Source of the DNA: Magnetospirillum molischianum DSM 120
Lineage (GTDB): Bacteria; Pseudomonadota; Alphaproteobacteria; Rhodospirillales; Magnetospirillaceae
Assembly: GCF_000294655.1 (NCBI RefSeq)
Contig: NZ_CAHP01000016.1
Span: 1 to 64,000 of the forward strand
Direction: 5' to 3'
DNA: 64,000 nt
Part shown: positions 53,942 to 63,696 of the stretch, piece after piece
How positions within the stretch are numbered: the first letter of the stretch is position 1
How the letters are laid out: the number at the start of each line of letters is the position of its first letter
Position numbers and translations under genes: made by a program
Notes under the pieces: generated by a model
What the model was told of the DNA's origin: nothing
The model's database searches: none
Seen by the model: the letters and a program-made list of their open reading frames with translations, nothing else

Positions 53942-56019
53942 AGATCGTCCTTGCCGCCGCCCTGATTTTGGCGGTAGCGGCGATTGCCGCCGCCAAATCG
54001 GTGAATACCGAGCGCTACAAGGCGGTTCTGGCCGATCGTGTCCGGGCCGCCACCGGCTTGAACATGGTTTTCAACGGCCCGGTCAAGCTGCGTCTGGGTC
54101 TGTCTCCCCGTCTCAGCATTACCGGGCTGGGCCTATCGGTTCCGGGATCGTCGGCACCGTTGTTGCAGGTTGACCGCATCGAGGCACGGGTCGGGCTGCT
54201 GCCGCTACTGTTCCGCCAGTTCCGTACCGAGCGGTTGCTGCTGATCCGCCCGACTTTGCGCCTGACCCCCGCCACCGCTCCGGCGGCAACCGCCGCAATC
54301 GCCGCCGCCGCCGGGATCGGACTCGACCGGGTTCACGATGACGTCGTACCCGCGACCAGCTTCGCCCTGGGCGAGGTCCAGCTTGAGGACGCGACCCTGT
54401 TGTGGGTGACCGACGCCTCCACCCCGGAAACCCGCATCCTGTTGTCGCAGGGTCGAATTCGCCCCGAAAGCATCGAAGGCGGACGATTGACGTTGGAAGG
54501 TCGCGGCCATTGGGCCGATACCGGCTTTGAACTGACCGGAATCGTCGGACCGGCCGATACCCGCAAGAGGCACCGCCCCTTCCCTGTCCAATTGAAGGGA
54601 ACGATCAGCGGAACCGTTGTCGTGGCGCGCGGCAGCATCGCCGACCCTCTGACCGGCGAAGGACTCGACATCGTTCTTGATGCGCGCGGCGACGAGTTGA
54701 ACGACCTGCTGCACCGCGCCGGTTTGCTGACAACCGCCGATGGACAGACTCCGCCGACGATCGGCCCCTACAAAATGGCGGCGCGGTTGGTCGGTTCCGT
54801 CCAGGCGCCCGCGCTTGAGAACATCGACGCCGTTCTGGGTAAGCACGACACTCTTTTGCTGGGCGCGCGCGGATCTTTTGCGTCACCACTGACCGGGCAC
54901 GGACTCGATCTGGCCCTCACCGCCGAAGCCGACAGCCTGACCGGACCGGGACGGCTGTTCGGACTGGACATCGCCACCGGCGGCGCGCTACGGGCAGGCG
55001 GTAAGCTGACCGACAGCCCGACCGGTGGTTGGCGGCTGTCCGGGATAAAAGCGACCATCGGCGGCAACGACCTGACCGGCGATCTGGCTCTGACCGTCCA
55101 GCCCAAACTGACCGTGAACGGGAAAATAGCGGCGACATCCCTCAGCTTGTCTGATCTCGGCCTTGATCCGTTGCGCCTGCTGGAAACGGTCCAGACGTCA
55201 CCGTCGCGCCCGGCGATCCCGATCGTCGATGAGCGACTGCTGACCAACGAACCGCTGGCACTGGACCGTCTCGGCAGTATCGATGTCGATCTTGGAATCA
55301 CCGCGACCAGCTTCCCGGTGGGATCGATCTCGCTCACAGAGGCCGCTGCGACAGTCCGCCTCACCGGCGGACGGCTGAGAATCGAGGGCTTCACCGCCAA
55401 ACTGGGCGACGGAGCCTTGTCCGGCGAAGCCATGCTTGACGCCTCGGATCACACCCCCATCGCTGCGATGAAACTGTCGGGCAGCGGACTTGATCTAAAA
55501 CGGATCACGAGTGGCTTCCCCTTCGATGGCGGCCGCGCCGAGTTGATGGTTGATCTGCGAGCCCAAGGCGTCAGCCCCCGCATGCTGGCCGGTACGCTGG
55601 ACGGCCATATCCTGGCTGGAGTCAACGATACCGGCCTGATGGCGAGCGCTGCCGGTGGGGTTCCGGCGCGTCTGTTAACCGCTCTTGACGGCGGAACCGG
55701 CGACGAAGACCCGATTCACCTGCGCTGTGCCGCGGTCCGCATCGGCGTAAAGAACGGCTTGGCGAACGCCGAACGTGGGCTTGCCGTCGAGACCCCGCGC
55801 GCCGCAATTCTGGGCAACGGGACTCTCGATCTCCGCACCGAAATGCTCGATCTCGTTTTCGCCGTCCGGGGCGGAAGTGCCGTCCGATTGCGGGGAGGAT
55901 TGGCCGCTCCCTTGGTTGGTGGGGAAAACACCGCCCTACGCCCCTTCTCGCAACGCCCGGCAGCCACCCGGCCACCGGTCGATCCAGCCCCCTGCCGCGC
56001 CGTCATGGGGCGGCGTTAA
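53920..56019 (+). CDS. AsmA family protein
   Basis: 699 residues with one N-terminal TM helix (IIKIVLAAALILAVAAIAAA), then the AsmA N-terminal region (VFNGPVKLRLGLSPRLSITG, FRTERLLLIRPTLRLTP) and a long beta-rich body ending in a Pro/Arg-rich tail. AsmA-like proteins are inner-membrane-anchored and proposed to bridge lipid to the outer membrane; a second, larger relative is encoded at 10381-13536. The start overlaps the HAD gene. Followed after 18 nt by the ATP12-family gene. Confidence 0.9.
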   Translation: MRPATIIKIVLAAALILAVAAIAAAKSVNTERYKAVLADRVRAATGLNMVFNGPVKLRLGLSPRLSITGLGLSVPGSSAPLLQVDRIEARVGLLPLLFRQFRTERLLLIRPTLRLTPATAPAATAAIAAAAGIGLDRVHDDVVPATSFALGEVQLEDATLLWVTDASTPETRILLSQGRIRPESIEGGRLTLEGRGHWADTGFELTGIVGPADTRKRHRPFPVQLKGTISGTVVVARGSIADPLTGEGLDIVLDARGDELNDLLHRAGLLTTADGQTPPTIGPYKMAARLVGSVQAPALENIDAVLGKHDTLLLGARGSFASPLTGHGLDLALTAEADSLTGPGRLFGLDIATGGALRAGGKLTDSPTGGWRLSGIKATIGGNDLTGDLALTVQPKLTVNGKIAATSLSLSDLGLDPLRLLETVQTSPSRPAIPIVDERLLTNEPLALDRLGSIDVDLGITATSFPVGSISLTEAAATVRLTGGRLRIEGFTAKLGDGALSGEAMLDASDHTPIAAMKLSGSGLDLKRITSGFPFDGGRAELMVDLRAQGVSPRMLAGTLDGHILAGVNDTGLMASAAGGVPARLLTALDGGTGDEDPIHLRCAAVRIGVKNGLANAERGLAVETPRAAILGNGTLDLRTEMLDLVFAVRGGSAVRLRGGLAAPLVGGENTALRPFSQRPAATRPPVDPAPCRAVMGRR

Positions 56020-56037
56020 CATCAGAGGTCCGTTCCC

Positions 56038-56748
56038 GTGAGCCTGTCCACCCTTCGCCGCTTTTACGAAGCCGCCTCCGCCGCAGAGAGCGAGGGCGGC
56101 TTCGCTGTTCATCTTGACGGACGCCCGGTACGGACGCCCGGCGGGCGCTTCCTGCTGGTGCCCGCCCGCCCCCTGGCCGAGGCGGTCGCCGCCGAATGGG
56201 ACGCCCAGGTCGAAACAATCCTGCCTTCGACGATGCCACTGACCCAATTGTCCAGCACCGCGCTCGACCGAGTTGCACCCGAGCGGGAGACGATCACCGG
56301 CTACCTGATGGCTTATGCCGGAACCGATCTGTTGTGCTACCGCGCCGAAGCCCCGGCCGATCTGGCCATGCGACAAAGCCGGGAGTGGCAGCCGTTGTTG
56401 GACTGGGCCGCGGAGACTTTGGCCGCTCCGCTGGCATCGACCGTTTCTGTCCTGGCGGTCTCACAGCCGGATCACGCACTGGCGGCGCTGGCGACCCATC
56501 TCGACGCCCAGGATTCGTGGCGGTTGACAGCAATCCAGGCTGCCGCCGCCGCCACCGGCTCGCTGATCCTGGCCCTGGCTCTGGCCGAAGAACGGATCGA
56601 TGCCGAAGCCGCCTGGAGCCTGTCCCAACTTGACGAGACCTACCAGATCGAGCAATGGGGAGAGGACGCCGAGGCCACCAGCCGCCGGGCCGCCCTTAAA
56701 CGCGACATCGCCGCGGCGGAACGGCTGCTGTCGCTGCTGAAAGCCTGA
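56038..56748 (+). CDS. ATP12 family F1-ATPase assembly chaperone
   Basis: 236 residues. ATP12 helps assemble the alpha subunit into F1-ATP synthase, in mitochondria and in Alphaproteobacteria. Family traits: HLDGRPVRTPGGRFLLVPAR, VAAEWDAQVETILPSTMPLT, TDLLCYRAEAPADLAMRQSR, and the late YQIEQWGEDAEA. Starts with GTG 56038, 18 nt after the AsmA gene stop. Confidence 0.94.
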   Translation: MSLSTLRRFYEAASAAESEGGFAVHLDGRPVRTPGGRFLLVPARPLAEAVAAEWDAQVETILPSTMPLTQLSSTALDRVAPERETITGYLMAYAGTDLLCYRAEAPADLAMRQSREWQPLLDWAAETLAAPLASTVSVLAVSQPDHALAALATHLDAQDSWRLTAIQAAAAATGSLILALALAEERIDAEAAWSLSQLDETYQIEQWGEDAEATSRRAALKRDIAAAERLLSLLKA

Positions 56749-56864
56749 TCCGCCAGGGTATTTCCATCTCTATCGGCCGGCGGCATTGCGGTAGGCGTCG
56801 TCTTTTGCGATGATCCGGCCCCGGCCGCCGGGCCATCGTTTCATCGCGTCGAGGAGAATAGGTC

Positions 56865-57134
56865 ATGGGAAGCTGGAGCATCGGGCATTGGCTGATCGTT
56901 CTGGTTATCGTGCTGCTGCTGTTCGGCGCCAACAAGATTCCCAAGCTGATGGGCGATATGGCCAAAGGGGTCAAGGCGTTCAAGCAGGGGTTGAAGGACG
57001 GTGACGACGAGGCTGCGGCCGCTCCACAACCTGCGCCGCAACAGCCCCAGGCCAGCGTCCAGGCACAGCCTGCGGCCCCCACCACCACCGCGACGCACGC
57101 GGCTCCGCAGCACGATCCGCTCCACAAGGGCTGA
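56865..57134 (+). CDS. tatA: Twin-arginine translocase subunit TatA
   Basis: 89 residues: N-terminal TM helix ([20 protein letters not shown]), the conserved FG/PKL hinge and amphipathic helix ([19 protein letters not shown]), then a Gln/Pro/Ala-rich tail. TatA forms the pore through which folded proteins leave the cytoplasm; the neighbours tatB and tatC confirm the assignment. GAGGAG precedes the ATG. Confidence 0.97.
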   Translation: MGSWSIGHWLIVLVIVLLLFGANKIPKLMGDMAKGVKAFKQGLKDGDDEAAAAPQPAPQQPQASVQAQPAAPTTTATHAAPQHDPLHKG

Positions 57135-57162
57135 GATCCTTTAACTGCACGGGAGAGTCCTG

Positions 57163-57540
57163 ATGTTCGATATCGGCTGGGACGAGATGGCGCTGATCGC
57201 CGCCGTCAGCCTGATCGTGATCGGGCCAAAGGACTTGCCCGTGGTCCTGCGTCAGGTCGGTCGCTGGACCCGTAAGGCTCGCCTGATGGCCACCGATTTC
57301 CAGCGCGGATTCGATGACATGGTGCGCGAATCCGAACTGGAAGAGGTCAAGCAACAAATCGTCAAGGCGACCGACCCATCCTTGCTGCGTCAGGAGATCG
57401 ACAGAACGGTCGATCCTGATGGCGAGCTGGCTCGGGCGATGACCTTGCCACCACCGGACACGCTTCATTCTGCGGCCCCCGCCCCTGTGCCCGAGCCGAT
57501 TCCCGCCGACGCGCCGCCCTCGCGGCCGCCCGCACCCTGA
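57163..57540 (+). CDS. tatB: Twin-arginine translocase subunit TatB
   Basis: 125 residues. The TM helix with Glu at its start (MFDIGWDEMALIAAVSLIVI), the GPKDLPVVLRQVGRW hinge and an amphipathic helix, followed by a Pro-rich C-terminal tail. TatB with TatC recognises twin-arginine signal peptides. 28 nt after tatA. Confidence 0.97.
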   Translation: MFDIGWDEMALIAAVSLIVIGPKDLPVVLRQVGRWTRKARLMATDFQRGFDDMVRESELEEVKQQIVKATDPSLLRQEIDRTVDPDGELARAMTLPPPDTLHSAAPAPVPEPIPADAPPSRPPAP

Positions 57541-57556
57541 CCTGGGCGATCCCGAC

Positions 57557-58378
57557 GTGACAGATACCCCCGATGACAAAACCATGCCGCTGCTTGACCA
57601 CCTGATCGAGTTGCGCCGTCGGCTGATCTGGTCGGCGCTGGCCTTCATCGTTGCCTTCGGGGTTTGCTACTATTTCTCCGGTACGATCTACGATTTCCTG
57701 CTGGAGCCCTATTCGGCTGCGGCGCTGGCCAAGGGGGGCAGCCGTCGTCTGATCTATACCGCCCCCACCGAAGCGTTCTTTACCTTCATGAAGGTTGCCG
57801 GATTCTCTGCCGCCGCAATCTGTTTCCCCATCTGGGCAGGTCAATTATGGGCCTTCATCGCCCCTGGCCTCTACAAGCACGAGAAGCGCGCCTTTTTGCC
57901 TTTCATGCTGGCCACGCCAATCCTATTCGGACTTGGTGCGGCCCTGGTTTATTTCATCGTCCTGCCGGGTCTTTACACCTATCTGCTCAGTTTCGAATCG
58001 CTAGTGGCAACACCGGGATCGCTCCCGATCCAGCTTGAAGCCAAGGTCAACGAATCGCTGTCGCTGATCATGACCCTGATCTTCGCCTTCGGACTGGCCT
58101 TCCAGATGCCGGTTCTGCTGACTCTGCTGGCCAGAGTTGGGGTGATCACCGCAAAGGGCATGGCGGAAAAGCGCCGTTTTGCCATCGTTGGAAATTTCGT
58201 CTTCGCCGCGATTGTGACCCCCCCCGACGTCGTGAGCCAATGCTCGTTGGCGATCCCGATGGTCCTGCTGTACGAACTATCGATTCTGGCCGCCCGCGCG
58301 ATGGAAAAGAGGCGCGCCAAGACTGAAGAAGCCGCTGAGGACTCAGACGCGATCGAAGAAACCGACTTCAACGGATAG
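57557..58378 (+). CDS. tatC: Twin-arginine translocase subunit TatC
   Basis: 273 residues, six TM helices. Conserved LLDHLIELRRRLIWS at the N-terminus, PTEAFFTFMKVAGFSAA, and the glutamate-containing YKHEKRAFLPF and FGLAFQMPVLLTLLA. GTG start at 57557, 16 nt after tatB. The acidic C-terminal tail (EEAAEDSDAIEETDFNG) is long. A tatABC operon is complete. Confidence 0.97.
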   Translation: MTDTPDDKTMPLLDHLIELRRRLIWSALAFIVAFGVCYYFSGTIYDFLLEPYSAAALAKGGSRRLIYTAPTEAFFTFMKVAGFSAAAICFPIWAGQLWAFIAPGLYKHEKRAFLPFMLATPILFGLGAALVYFIVLPGLYTYLLSFESLVATPGSLPIQLEAKVNESLSLIMTLIFAFGLAFQMPVLLTLLARVGVITAKGMAEKRRFAIVGNFVFAAIVTPPDVVSQCSLAIPMVLLYELSILAARAMEKRRAKTEEAAEDSDAIEETDFNG

Positions 58379-58486
58379 GGAGAATTCCCTTTCCGGCGGG
58401 AGGCGGGATGTTCGCGCCGTGTCTCGACAAGAGTCCTGTGCAGGCTTATAAGCAACGGCTTAACAGAATTTCCCGGATGCCGTTCC

Positions 58487-59752
58487 ATGCACGATCTGAA
58501 GTCGATTCGCGACAATCCCGAAGCGTTCGATGCCGGCCTCGCCCGGCGCGGATTGCCGCCCCAATCGGCGGCGATCCTAGAGCTTGACGCGCGCCGTCGC
58601 TCGGCTCAGACCACCGTTCAGGACTTGCAAGCGCGGCGCAACGAAGCGTCGAAACAGATCGGCCAGATCAAGCGCCAGGGCGGCGATTGCGACGCTCTGA
58701 TGGCCGAGGTCGCGGCCCTTAAGGAACGCATCCCGGCGATTGAAGACGAAGAGCGGGAATTGGGGGCCGAGATCGAAACGGCCCTTGCGTCGTTGCCCAA
58801 CCTGCCCGACGATTCGATTCCCGATGGCCCGGACGAAAGCGCCAATGTCGAGATTCGCCGCTGGGGCACGCCTCGCGCCTTCGACTTCACCCCGCTCGAC
58901 CACGACGTTCTAGGCGAGAAACTGGGGATGGATTTCGACGGAGCCGCGAAACTGTCCGGTGCCCGTTTCGTGGTGTTGAAGGGAAGCCTGGCCCGATTGC
59001 AGCGAGCAATCGGCCAGTTCATGATTGACATTCAGACCACCGAACACGGCTATACCGAAATCGATCCGCCGTTGATGATCAAGGACGCCGCTGCCTTTGG
59101 CACCGGCCAACTGCCCAAATTCAGCGAGGATTTGTTCAAAACCAACACGGGCCACTGGCTGATCCCCACCGCAGAGGTGCCGCTGACCAATCTGGTCGCG
59201 GATTCGATCCTGGACGAAAAGGATTTGCCGCTGCGGATGACCGCACTGACCCCCTGCTTCCGCTCCGAAGCCGGGTCGGCGGGCAAGGATACCCGCGGTA
59301 TGATCCGCCAGCACCAGTTCCACAAGGTCGAGATGGTCGCTGTCGTTCATCCCGACCGCTCGGACGAAGAGCACGAGCGGATGACGAAGTGTGCGGAAAC
59401 GGTCCTGCAACGGCTGGGGCTGCCCTATCGCGTCGTAGTCTTGTGCGCAGGCGACACCGGCTTTTCCTCCCGCAAGACCTATGACATCGAAGTGTGGCTG
59501 CCGGGTCAGCAACGCTACCGCGAAATCTCGTCCTGCTCGAATTGCGGCGAGTTCCAGGCACGACGGATGAAGGCCCGCTTCCGGCCCGAAGGCGAAAAGG
59601 GCACCCGCCCCGTCCACACCCTGAACGGATCGGGGCTGGCGGTGGGGCGCACTCTGATCGCCGTGCTGGAGAACTACCAGCAGGCCGATGGCAGCATCAC
59701 CGTGCCCGAGGCGTTGCGGCCGTATCTGGGCGGTCTGGAGCAGATCGGCTAA
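58487..59752 (+). CDS. serS: Serine-tRNA ligase
   Basis: Charges tRNA-Ser. The 421 residues have the N-terminal coiled-coil arm (about 30-100) and the class II catalytic core with [40 protein letters not shown] (motif 2) and [20 protein letters not shown] (motif 3). ATG 58487. The TAATG junction with surE suggests translational coupling. Confidence 0.98.
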   Translation: MHDLKSIRDNPEAFDAGLARRGLPPQSAAILELDARRRSAQTTVQDLQARRNEASKQIGQIKRQGGDCDALMAEVAALKERIPAIEDEERELGAEIETALASLPNLPDDSIPDGPDESANVEIRRWGTPRAFDFTPLDHDVLGEKLGMDFDGAAKLSGARFVVLKGSLARLQRAIGQFMIDIQTTEHGYTEIDPPLMIKDAAAFGTGQLPKFSEDLFKTNTGHWLIPTAEVPLTNLVADSILDEKDLPLRMTALTPCFRSEAGSAGKDTRGMIRQHQFHKVEMVAVVHPDRSDEEHERMTKCAETVLQRLGLPYRVVVLCAGDTGFSSRKTYDIEVWLPGQQRYREISSCSNCGEFQARRMKARFRPEGEKGTRPVHTLNGSGLAVGRTLIAVLENYQQADGSITVPEALRPYLGGLEQIG

Positions 59753-60534
59753 TGTTTGCTCCCGTCGCCGACCTATCGGGCCTGCGCATCCTGATCTCCA
59801 ACGACGATGGCATTGCCGCGCCGGGAATCAAGGTGCTGGAGCGCATCGCCCGTACTCTGTCGGACGATGTTTGGGTGGTTGCCCCCGAACACGAGCAGAG
59901 TGCCGCCGGGCACTCGCTGACGATCCGCCGTCCGCTTCGGGTGCGCGAGTTATCCCCCCGCCATTATGCCGTCGATGGCACCCCCACCGACGCGGTTCTG
60001 CTCGGCATCAACCATATCATCAAGGACAAGCGCCCCGACCTGATGCTGTCGGGGATTAATCGCGGTTCGAATCTGGGCGAGGACGTCACCTATTCCGGAA
60101 CAGTGGCGGCGGCGATGGAAGCGACAATCCTGGGCGTTCCCGCCATTGCGCTGTCACAATTCGTCACACCGCCCGAGCCAGTGAAATGGGACACCGCCGA
60201 AGATTGGGCGGTAGGCGTGATCCGACGGCTGCTATCCCTGGGCTGGCCCCGCAACGTGCTGATGAACGTCAATTTCCCCGACGTTGCCACCGCCGATGTC
60301 AGCGGAATCGAGGTCACCGGTCAGGGAAAGCGTAAGTTGGGCGATGCGATCGTCGAACGCGCCGATCCGCGTGGCGATCCCTACGTTTGGATCGGCGCCC
60401 AGCGTGCCGAAGATCGCGGCATCCCCGGCACGGATATCGAAGCGGTGTGTAGAGGAGCGGTTTCGGTAACGCCGCTGTGCTTTGACCTGACAGATCGCCC
60501 TACCATGCAGGCCTTATCCGCCATCTTCCCATGA
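59752..60534 (+). CDS. surE: 5'/3'-nucleotidase SurE
   Basis: 260 residues. Metal-dependent nucleoside-monophosphate phosphatase with exopolyphosphatase activity. Key features: RILISNDDGIAAPGI (Asp pair binding the metal), VVAPEHEQSAAGHSLT, GTPTDAVLLGI and LSGINRGSNLGEDVTYSGTV. The ATG overlaps the serS stop by one base and the stop overlaps pcm by four. The serS-surE-pcm order is common in Alphaproteobacteria. Confidence 0.97.
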   Translation: MFAPVADLSGLRILISNDDGIAAPGIKVLERIARTLSDDVWVVAPEHEQSAAGHSLTIRRPLRVRELSPRHYAVDGTPTDAVLLGINHIIKDKRPDLMLSGINRGSNLGEDVTYSGTVAAAMEATILGVPAIALSQFVTPPEPVKWDTAEDWAVGVIRRLLSLGWPRNVLMNVNFPDVATADVSGIEVTGQGKRKLGDAIVERADPRGDPYVWIGAQRAEDRGIPGTDIEAVCRGAVSVTPLCFDLTDRPTMQALSAIFP

Positions 60535-61175
60535 GTCCGGCCGAATCCCGCGTTCATCGCCTGTTGGCCGAGTTGCGACGACATGGTGTCGGCGATGCGA
60601 GGGTTCTGGCGGCGATTGGGCGGGTGCCGCGCCACCACTTCATCGCACCTCCTTTTCTCGATCAGGCATACGAGAACGTCGCGTTGCCAATCGGTCGCGG
60701 CCAGACCGTCAGCCAGCCGATGGTGGTCGGGCTGATGACCCAGGCTCTGGCGGTCGGCGAACGGATGAAGGTATTAGAGATCGGCACCGGATCGGGCTAT
60801 CAAGCGGCCGTGCTGGCTCCGCTGTGCCGACGACTCTATTCGGTCGAACGCCATCGCCCTCTGCTGAGTGAGGCCGAAGCGCGTTTACGTCACCTTCGCA
60901 TCCACAATGTTACCTGCCGCCTGGGCGATGGCTCACGCGGCTGGCCGGAACAAGCACCATTCGACCGCATCATCGTCACTGCCGCCGCGCCGGATGTCCC
61001 GCCCGCCCTACTCGAACAATTGAAGCCAGACGGCCTTATGGTGCTGCCCTTGGGTGATGTCGGCGGGATAGACCAAGAACTGGTGCTGATCGCCAAAACT
61101 CCAGAGGGACTCGATATCCGTCCTTTTCTTGCAGTCCGTTTCGTCCCTCTGGTCGAAGGACTGCCTGAGGAATAG
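60531..61175 (+). CDS. pcm: Protein-L-isoaspartate O-methyltransferase
   Basis: 214 residues. Repairs isoaspartyl residues using S-adenosylmethionine. Conserved: GRGQTVSQPMVVGLMTQAL, VLEIGTGSGYQAAVLAPL (SAM-binding), YSVERHRPLL, and FDRIIVTAAAPDVPPALLEQ with GLMVLPLG. ATG 60531, overlapping surE. Last gene of the serS-surE-pcm set; 209 nt of AT-rich non-coding DNA follow. Confidence 0.97.
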   Translation: MSPAESRVHRLLAELRRHGVGDARVLAAIGRVPRHHFIAPPFLDQAYENVALPIGRGQTVSQPMVVGLMTQALAVGERMKVLEIGTGSGYQAAVLAPLCRRLYSVERHRPLLSEAEARLRHLRIHNVTCRLGDGSRGWPEQAPFDRIIVTAAAPDVPPALLEQLKPDGLMVLPLGDVGGIDQELVLIAKTPEGLDIRPFLAVRFVPLVEGLPEE

Positions 61176-61384
61176 GCTTAGACTTGGGTATTCAGTAGAT
61201 GATTATGTGTAGAACGTCCAATCCCCCCTAGCCAAGCGATTGAAAAAAGAACGATTCATCACTTCCGTATTAATCCTGAGGCCGTTACTCTTTGTTCCTC
61301 TGGAATGTGAAAATTCCGCCGCCTACGATAGGGGCCATATCGTTGTGCCAGTCAGACGCCCACTTCAAAAGTCACGGTCAGTGA

Positions 61385-62842
61385 ATGAGTGACGATTTCG
61401 AACTGTTCGACGACGCACCGGCCTCCCCCGCTCCCCCTACGCCACAGGGTAGCGGAGGGAACAGCGACCTGTTTTTCGATATTGACGACAAACCCACCGC
61501 CGTCGCCGGCATTCCGGCTGCGCTCAGCGTGCGCGAACGAGTCGCCCAAACCAAGGCTTTGTTCGCCGTCGAGGATGAAGACAGCCAAACCTTGCGTACC
61601 GCCTCCGCCCCGGTGGTCGAGGCGATGGGAGCGCTGGTTGGTGACAGTCTGACCTGGGTCAGCCGCTTCCCTCCCTTTGGCGACAAGCTGACCGGCGATG
61701 CCCGCACCACCCTTGCGGGCGTGTTAGAAGAACATTGGTGTCACCTCTATCGCGGCGAGTTCACCGCCGATTACAACGCCACCGCCCAGCAACTGGGGTT
61801 CATGCTGGCCTATATGGATTTGGGGGCAAACTGGTATCAGGCGATGGCCAGCGCCGGAGCCTCGCGGGCACTGGAGCAGATTGCCAGGACCAAGCGAGGG
61901 TCGATTCCGCTCGCCGGTATCGTCATGCGGGTGGTGATGCTGGATGTCTCGGTGGTTACCCACGATTATTTCGCCGCCGAGACCCAAAACCGCGCCAAGA
62001 TGGTCCAGGATTTGGCCGGTAACTTTGAACGCTCGATCAAGCAGGTGGTCGAGGAAGTCGGTGCCATGGCTCTTTCGCTGAAAAGCCACTCCGACGAAAT
62101 GCTCAGTCGGTTGTCACACATGGACTTCGAGACGGTCAATATGGCCGCCGCCGCCGAGGAAGCCGCCTACAGCGTAGACAACATCTCCAGCAACACGTCT
62201 CAGCTTGCCCAATCGATCAGCAACATCCGCGACAATGTGGTCCGCACCTCGAACGCGGCGGAACAAGCCGCTCAGACCGCCCAGGCCACCGATGCGGCGA
62301 TGCGTCATCTGCTGGAAGTCGCCGGCCGGATCGGTCGGATCGGCCAGACCATCGAAGGGATCGCCCGTCAGACCCGGATGCTGGCTCTGAACGCCACCAT
62401 TGAATCGGCACGGGCCGGAGAGGCCGGACGCGGCTTCGCCGTCGTCGCCGATGAAATCAAGAAACTGTCTGAACAGACCCGCCGCGCCACCAAGGAGATC
62501 GCCACCTCGGTCGATGAGGCGATCCGCGCCACCAACGATGCGGTCAACACCATCACCAGCACCGTCACCTCGGTCGCCGGTATCAATGTTGTCGCGACCG
62601 AGGTTCGCGATGCGGTTGAAGCTCAGACCAGCGCCACCGCGATTATCGCCAATCACGTCGGCGAAGCCGCTTCGGGAGCCAAATCGGTCACCGCCTCGGT
62701 CAACAGCGCGATCGAAGCCCTGACCGTTTCCAGCTCTGCCGCCGGTGAGCTGAACCGCTCGGCCGACGCTCTGTCGATCAAAGCGTCGATCATGCGCACA
62801 GAGGTCGACCAGTATCTCGACCGGCTGCGCCATATGGGCTAA
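61385..62842 (+). CDS. Soluble methyl-accepting protein with protoglobin-like sensor domain lacking proximal His
   Basis: 485 residues without TM helices. Residues about 60-220 resemble the globin-coupled sensor domain ([79 protein letters not shown]). The MCP signalling hairpin follows ([20 protein letters not shown], about 334-351) with flanking coiled coils. In haem-binding members a proximal His lies about nine residues before the conserved WY; here that position is Leu 141 and there is no His in residues 121-192. It may sense something other than oxygen, or bind no haem. Acidic, Pro-rich residues 1-40 are extra. Confidence 0.85.
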   Translation: MSDDFELFDDAPASPAPPTPQGSGGNSDLFFDIDDKPTAVAGIPAALSVRERVAQTKALFAVEDEDSQTLRTASAPVVEAMGALVGDSLTWVSRFPPFGDKLTGDARTTLAGVLEEHWCHLYRGEFTADYNATAQQLGFMLAYMDLGANWYQAMASAGASRALEQIARTKRGSIPLAGIVMRVVMLDVSVVTHDYFAAETQNRAKMVQDLAGNFERSIKQVVEEVGAMALSLKSHSDEMLSRLSHMDFETVNMAAAAEEAAYSVDNISSNTSQLAQSISNIRDNVVRTSNAAEQAAQTAQATDAAMRHLLEVAGRIGRIGQTIEGIARQTRMLALNATIESARAGEAGRGFAVVADEIKKLSEQTRRATKEIATSVDEAIRATNDAVNTITSTVTSVAGINVVATEVRDAVEAQTSATAIIANHVGEAASGAKSVTASVNSAIEALTVSSSAAGELNRSADALSIKASIMRTEVDQYLDRLRHMG

Positions 62843-62947
62843 AGCTTGGTGCGTTCCGCATCCAGCCTTGGGAGTCCTTGGGGCACGGTTCCAGATTTGA
62901 CCGCCAGCCCCCCGACCGCCCAGCCCTCGGAGAGAGTTGCCCGCCTC

Positions 62948-63652
62948 ATGAATGAATCCGTTATTCGCCGCCGCGAGATGCTGTCTCTGACCCCACTGTT
63001 TTCGGCGGTACCAGCCTCCCTACTTGACGAACTAGCGGCCAAGGCCAGAACAATCCGCGTCTCCGCACGCGAACAATTATTCAGCAAGGGCGATCCCGGC
63101 GACAGGCTCTACTTAGTTATTGCAGGCGTGATCCGCATCAGCACGCTGTCCCCCGAGGGACGCGAGGTCACCTACGGACTGATCAAGGCGGGAGAATTGT
63201 TCGGTGAAATCGCGGTCTTGGACGGAGGACGCCGCTCCGCCGATGCTACCGCACTGGAGCCCAGCGAGCTTCTGACGCTCGACCGGCGCGACGTGATCGA
63301 TTTTCTCGACCGCCACCCTGCCCTGGCGCTTCACCTTCTCCGTGTTTTGTGCGAGCGGCTGCGCCGGGCCGACGACCTGCTCGAAGACGTGGTGTTCCTG
63401 TCGCTGCCGGGTCGTCTGGCCAAACACCTGCTGGTACTGGCGGGCACGCTGTCGAGCCGCGAGGTTCCCGAGGCCGCCCCGACAATCCGCCTATCGCAAC
63501 AGGAACTCGCCGATCATCTTGGCATCAGTCGCGAGAGCGTTAACAAGGTTCTGTCGAAATGGGAACAGGCCGAAATGGTCACCCTGGGACGGAGCCAGAT
63601 CACCCTGAACTGCCTCGACGCACTGGGAAACCTCGCCCAGCCTTCGTCATAG
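62948..63652 (+). CDS. Crp/Fnr-family transcription regulator
   Basis: 234 residues: a cyclic-nucleotide-binding-type domain (FSKGDPGDRLYLVIAGVIRI, GELFGEIAVLDGGRRSADAT) and a C-terminal winged HTH (LSQQELADHLGISRESVNKV). The FNR-type N-terminal Cys cluster is absent, so it is CRP-like rather than oxygen-sensing FNR. ATG 62948 has GGAGAGAG 11-18 nt upstream; a GTG at 62846 would add residues of unknown character. It follows the globin-like chemoreceptor by about 105 nt. Confidence 0.92.
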   Translation: MNESVIRRREMLSLTPLFSAVPASLLDELAAKARTIRVSAREQLFSKGDPGDRLYLVIAGVIRISTLSPEGREVTYGLIKAGELFGEIAVLDGGRRSADATALEPSELLTLDRRDVIDFLDRHPALALHLLRVLCERLRRADDLLEDVVFLSLPGRLAKHLLVLAGTLSSREVPEAAPTIRLSQQELADHLGISRESVNKVLSKWEQAEMVTLGRSQITLNCLDALGNLAQPSS

Positions 63653-63696
63653 GCCGGGCGGCTTCGGCCGGAACCGAGGGAAGACAAATCCTCTGA

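Noticed and set aside
62948-63652. FNR-type oxygen sensor
   Set aside because: The N-terminal cysteines required for the [4Fe-4S] cluster are absent.
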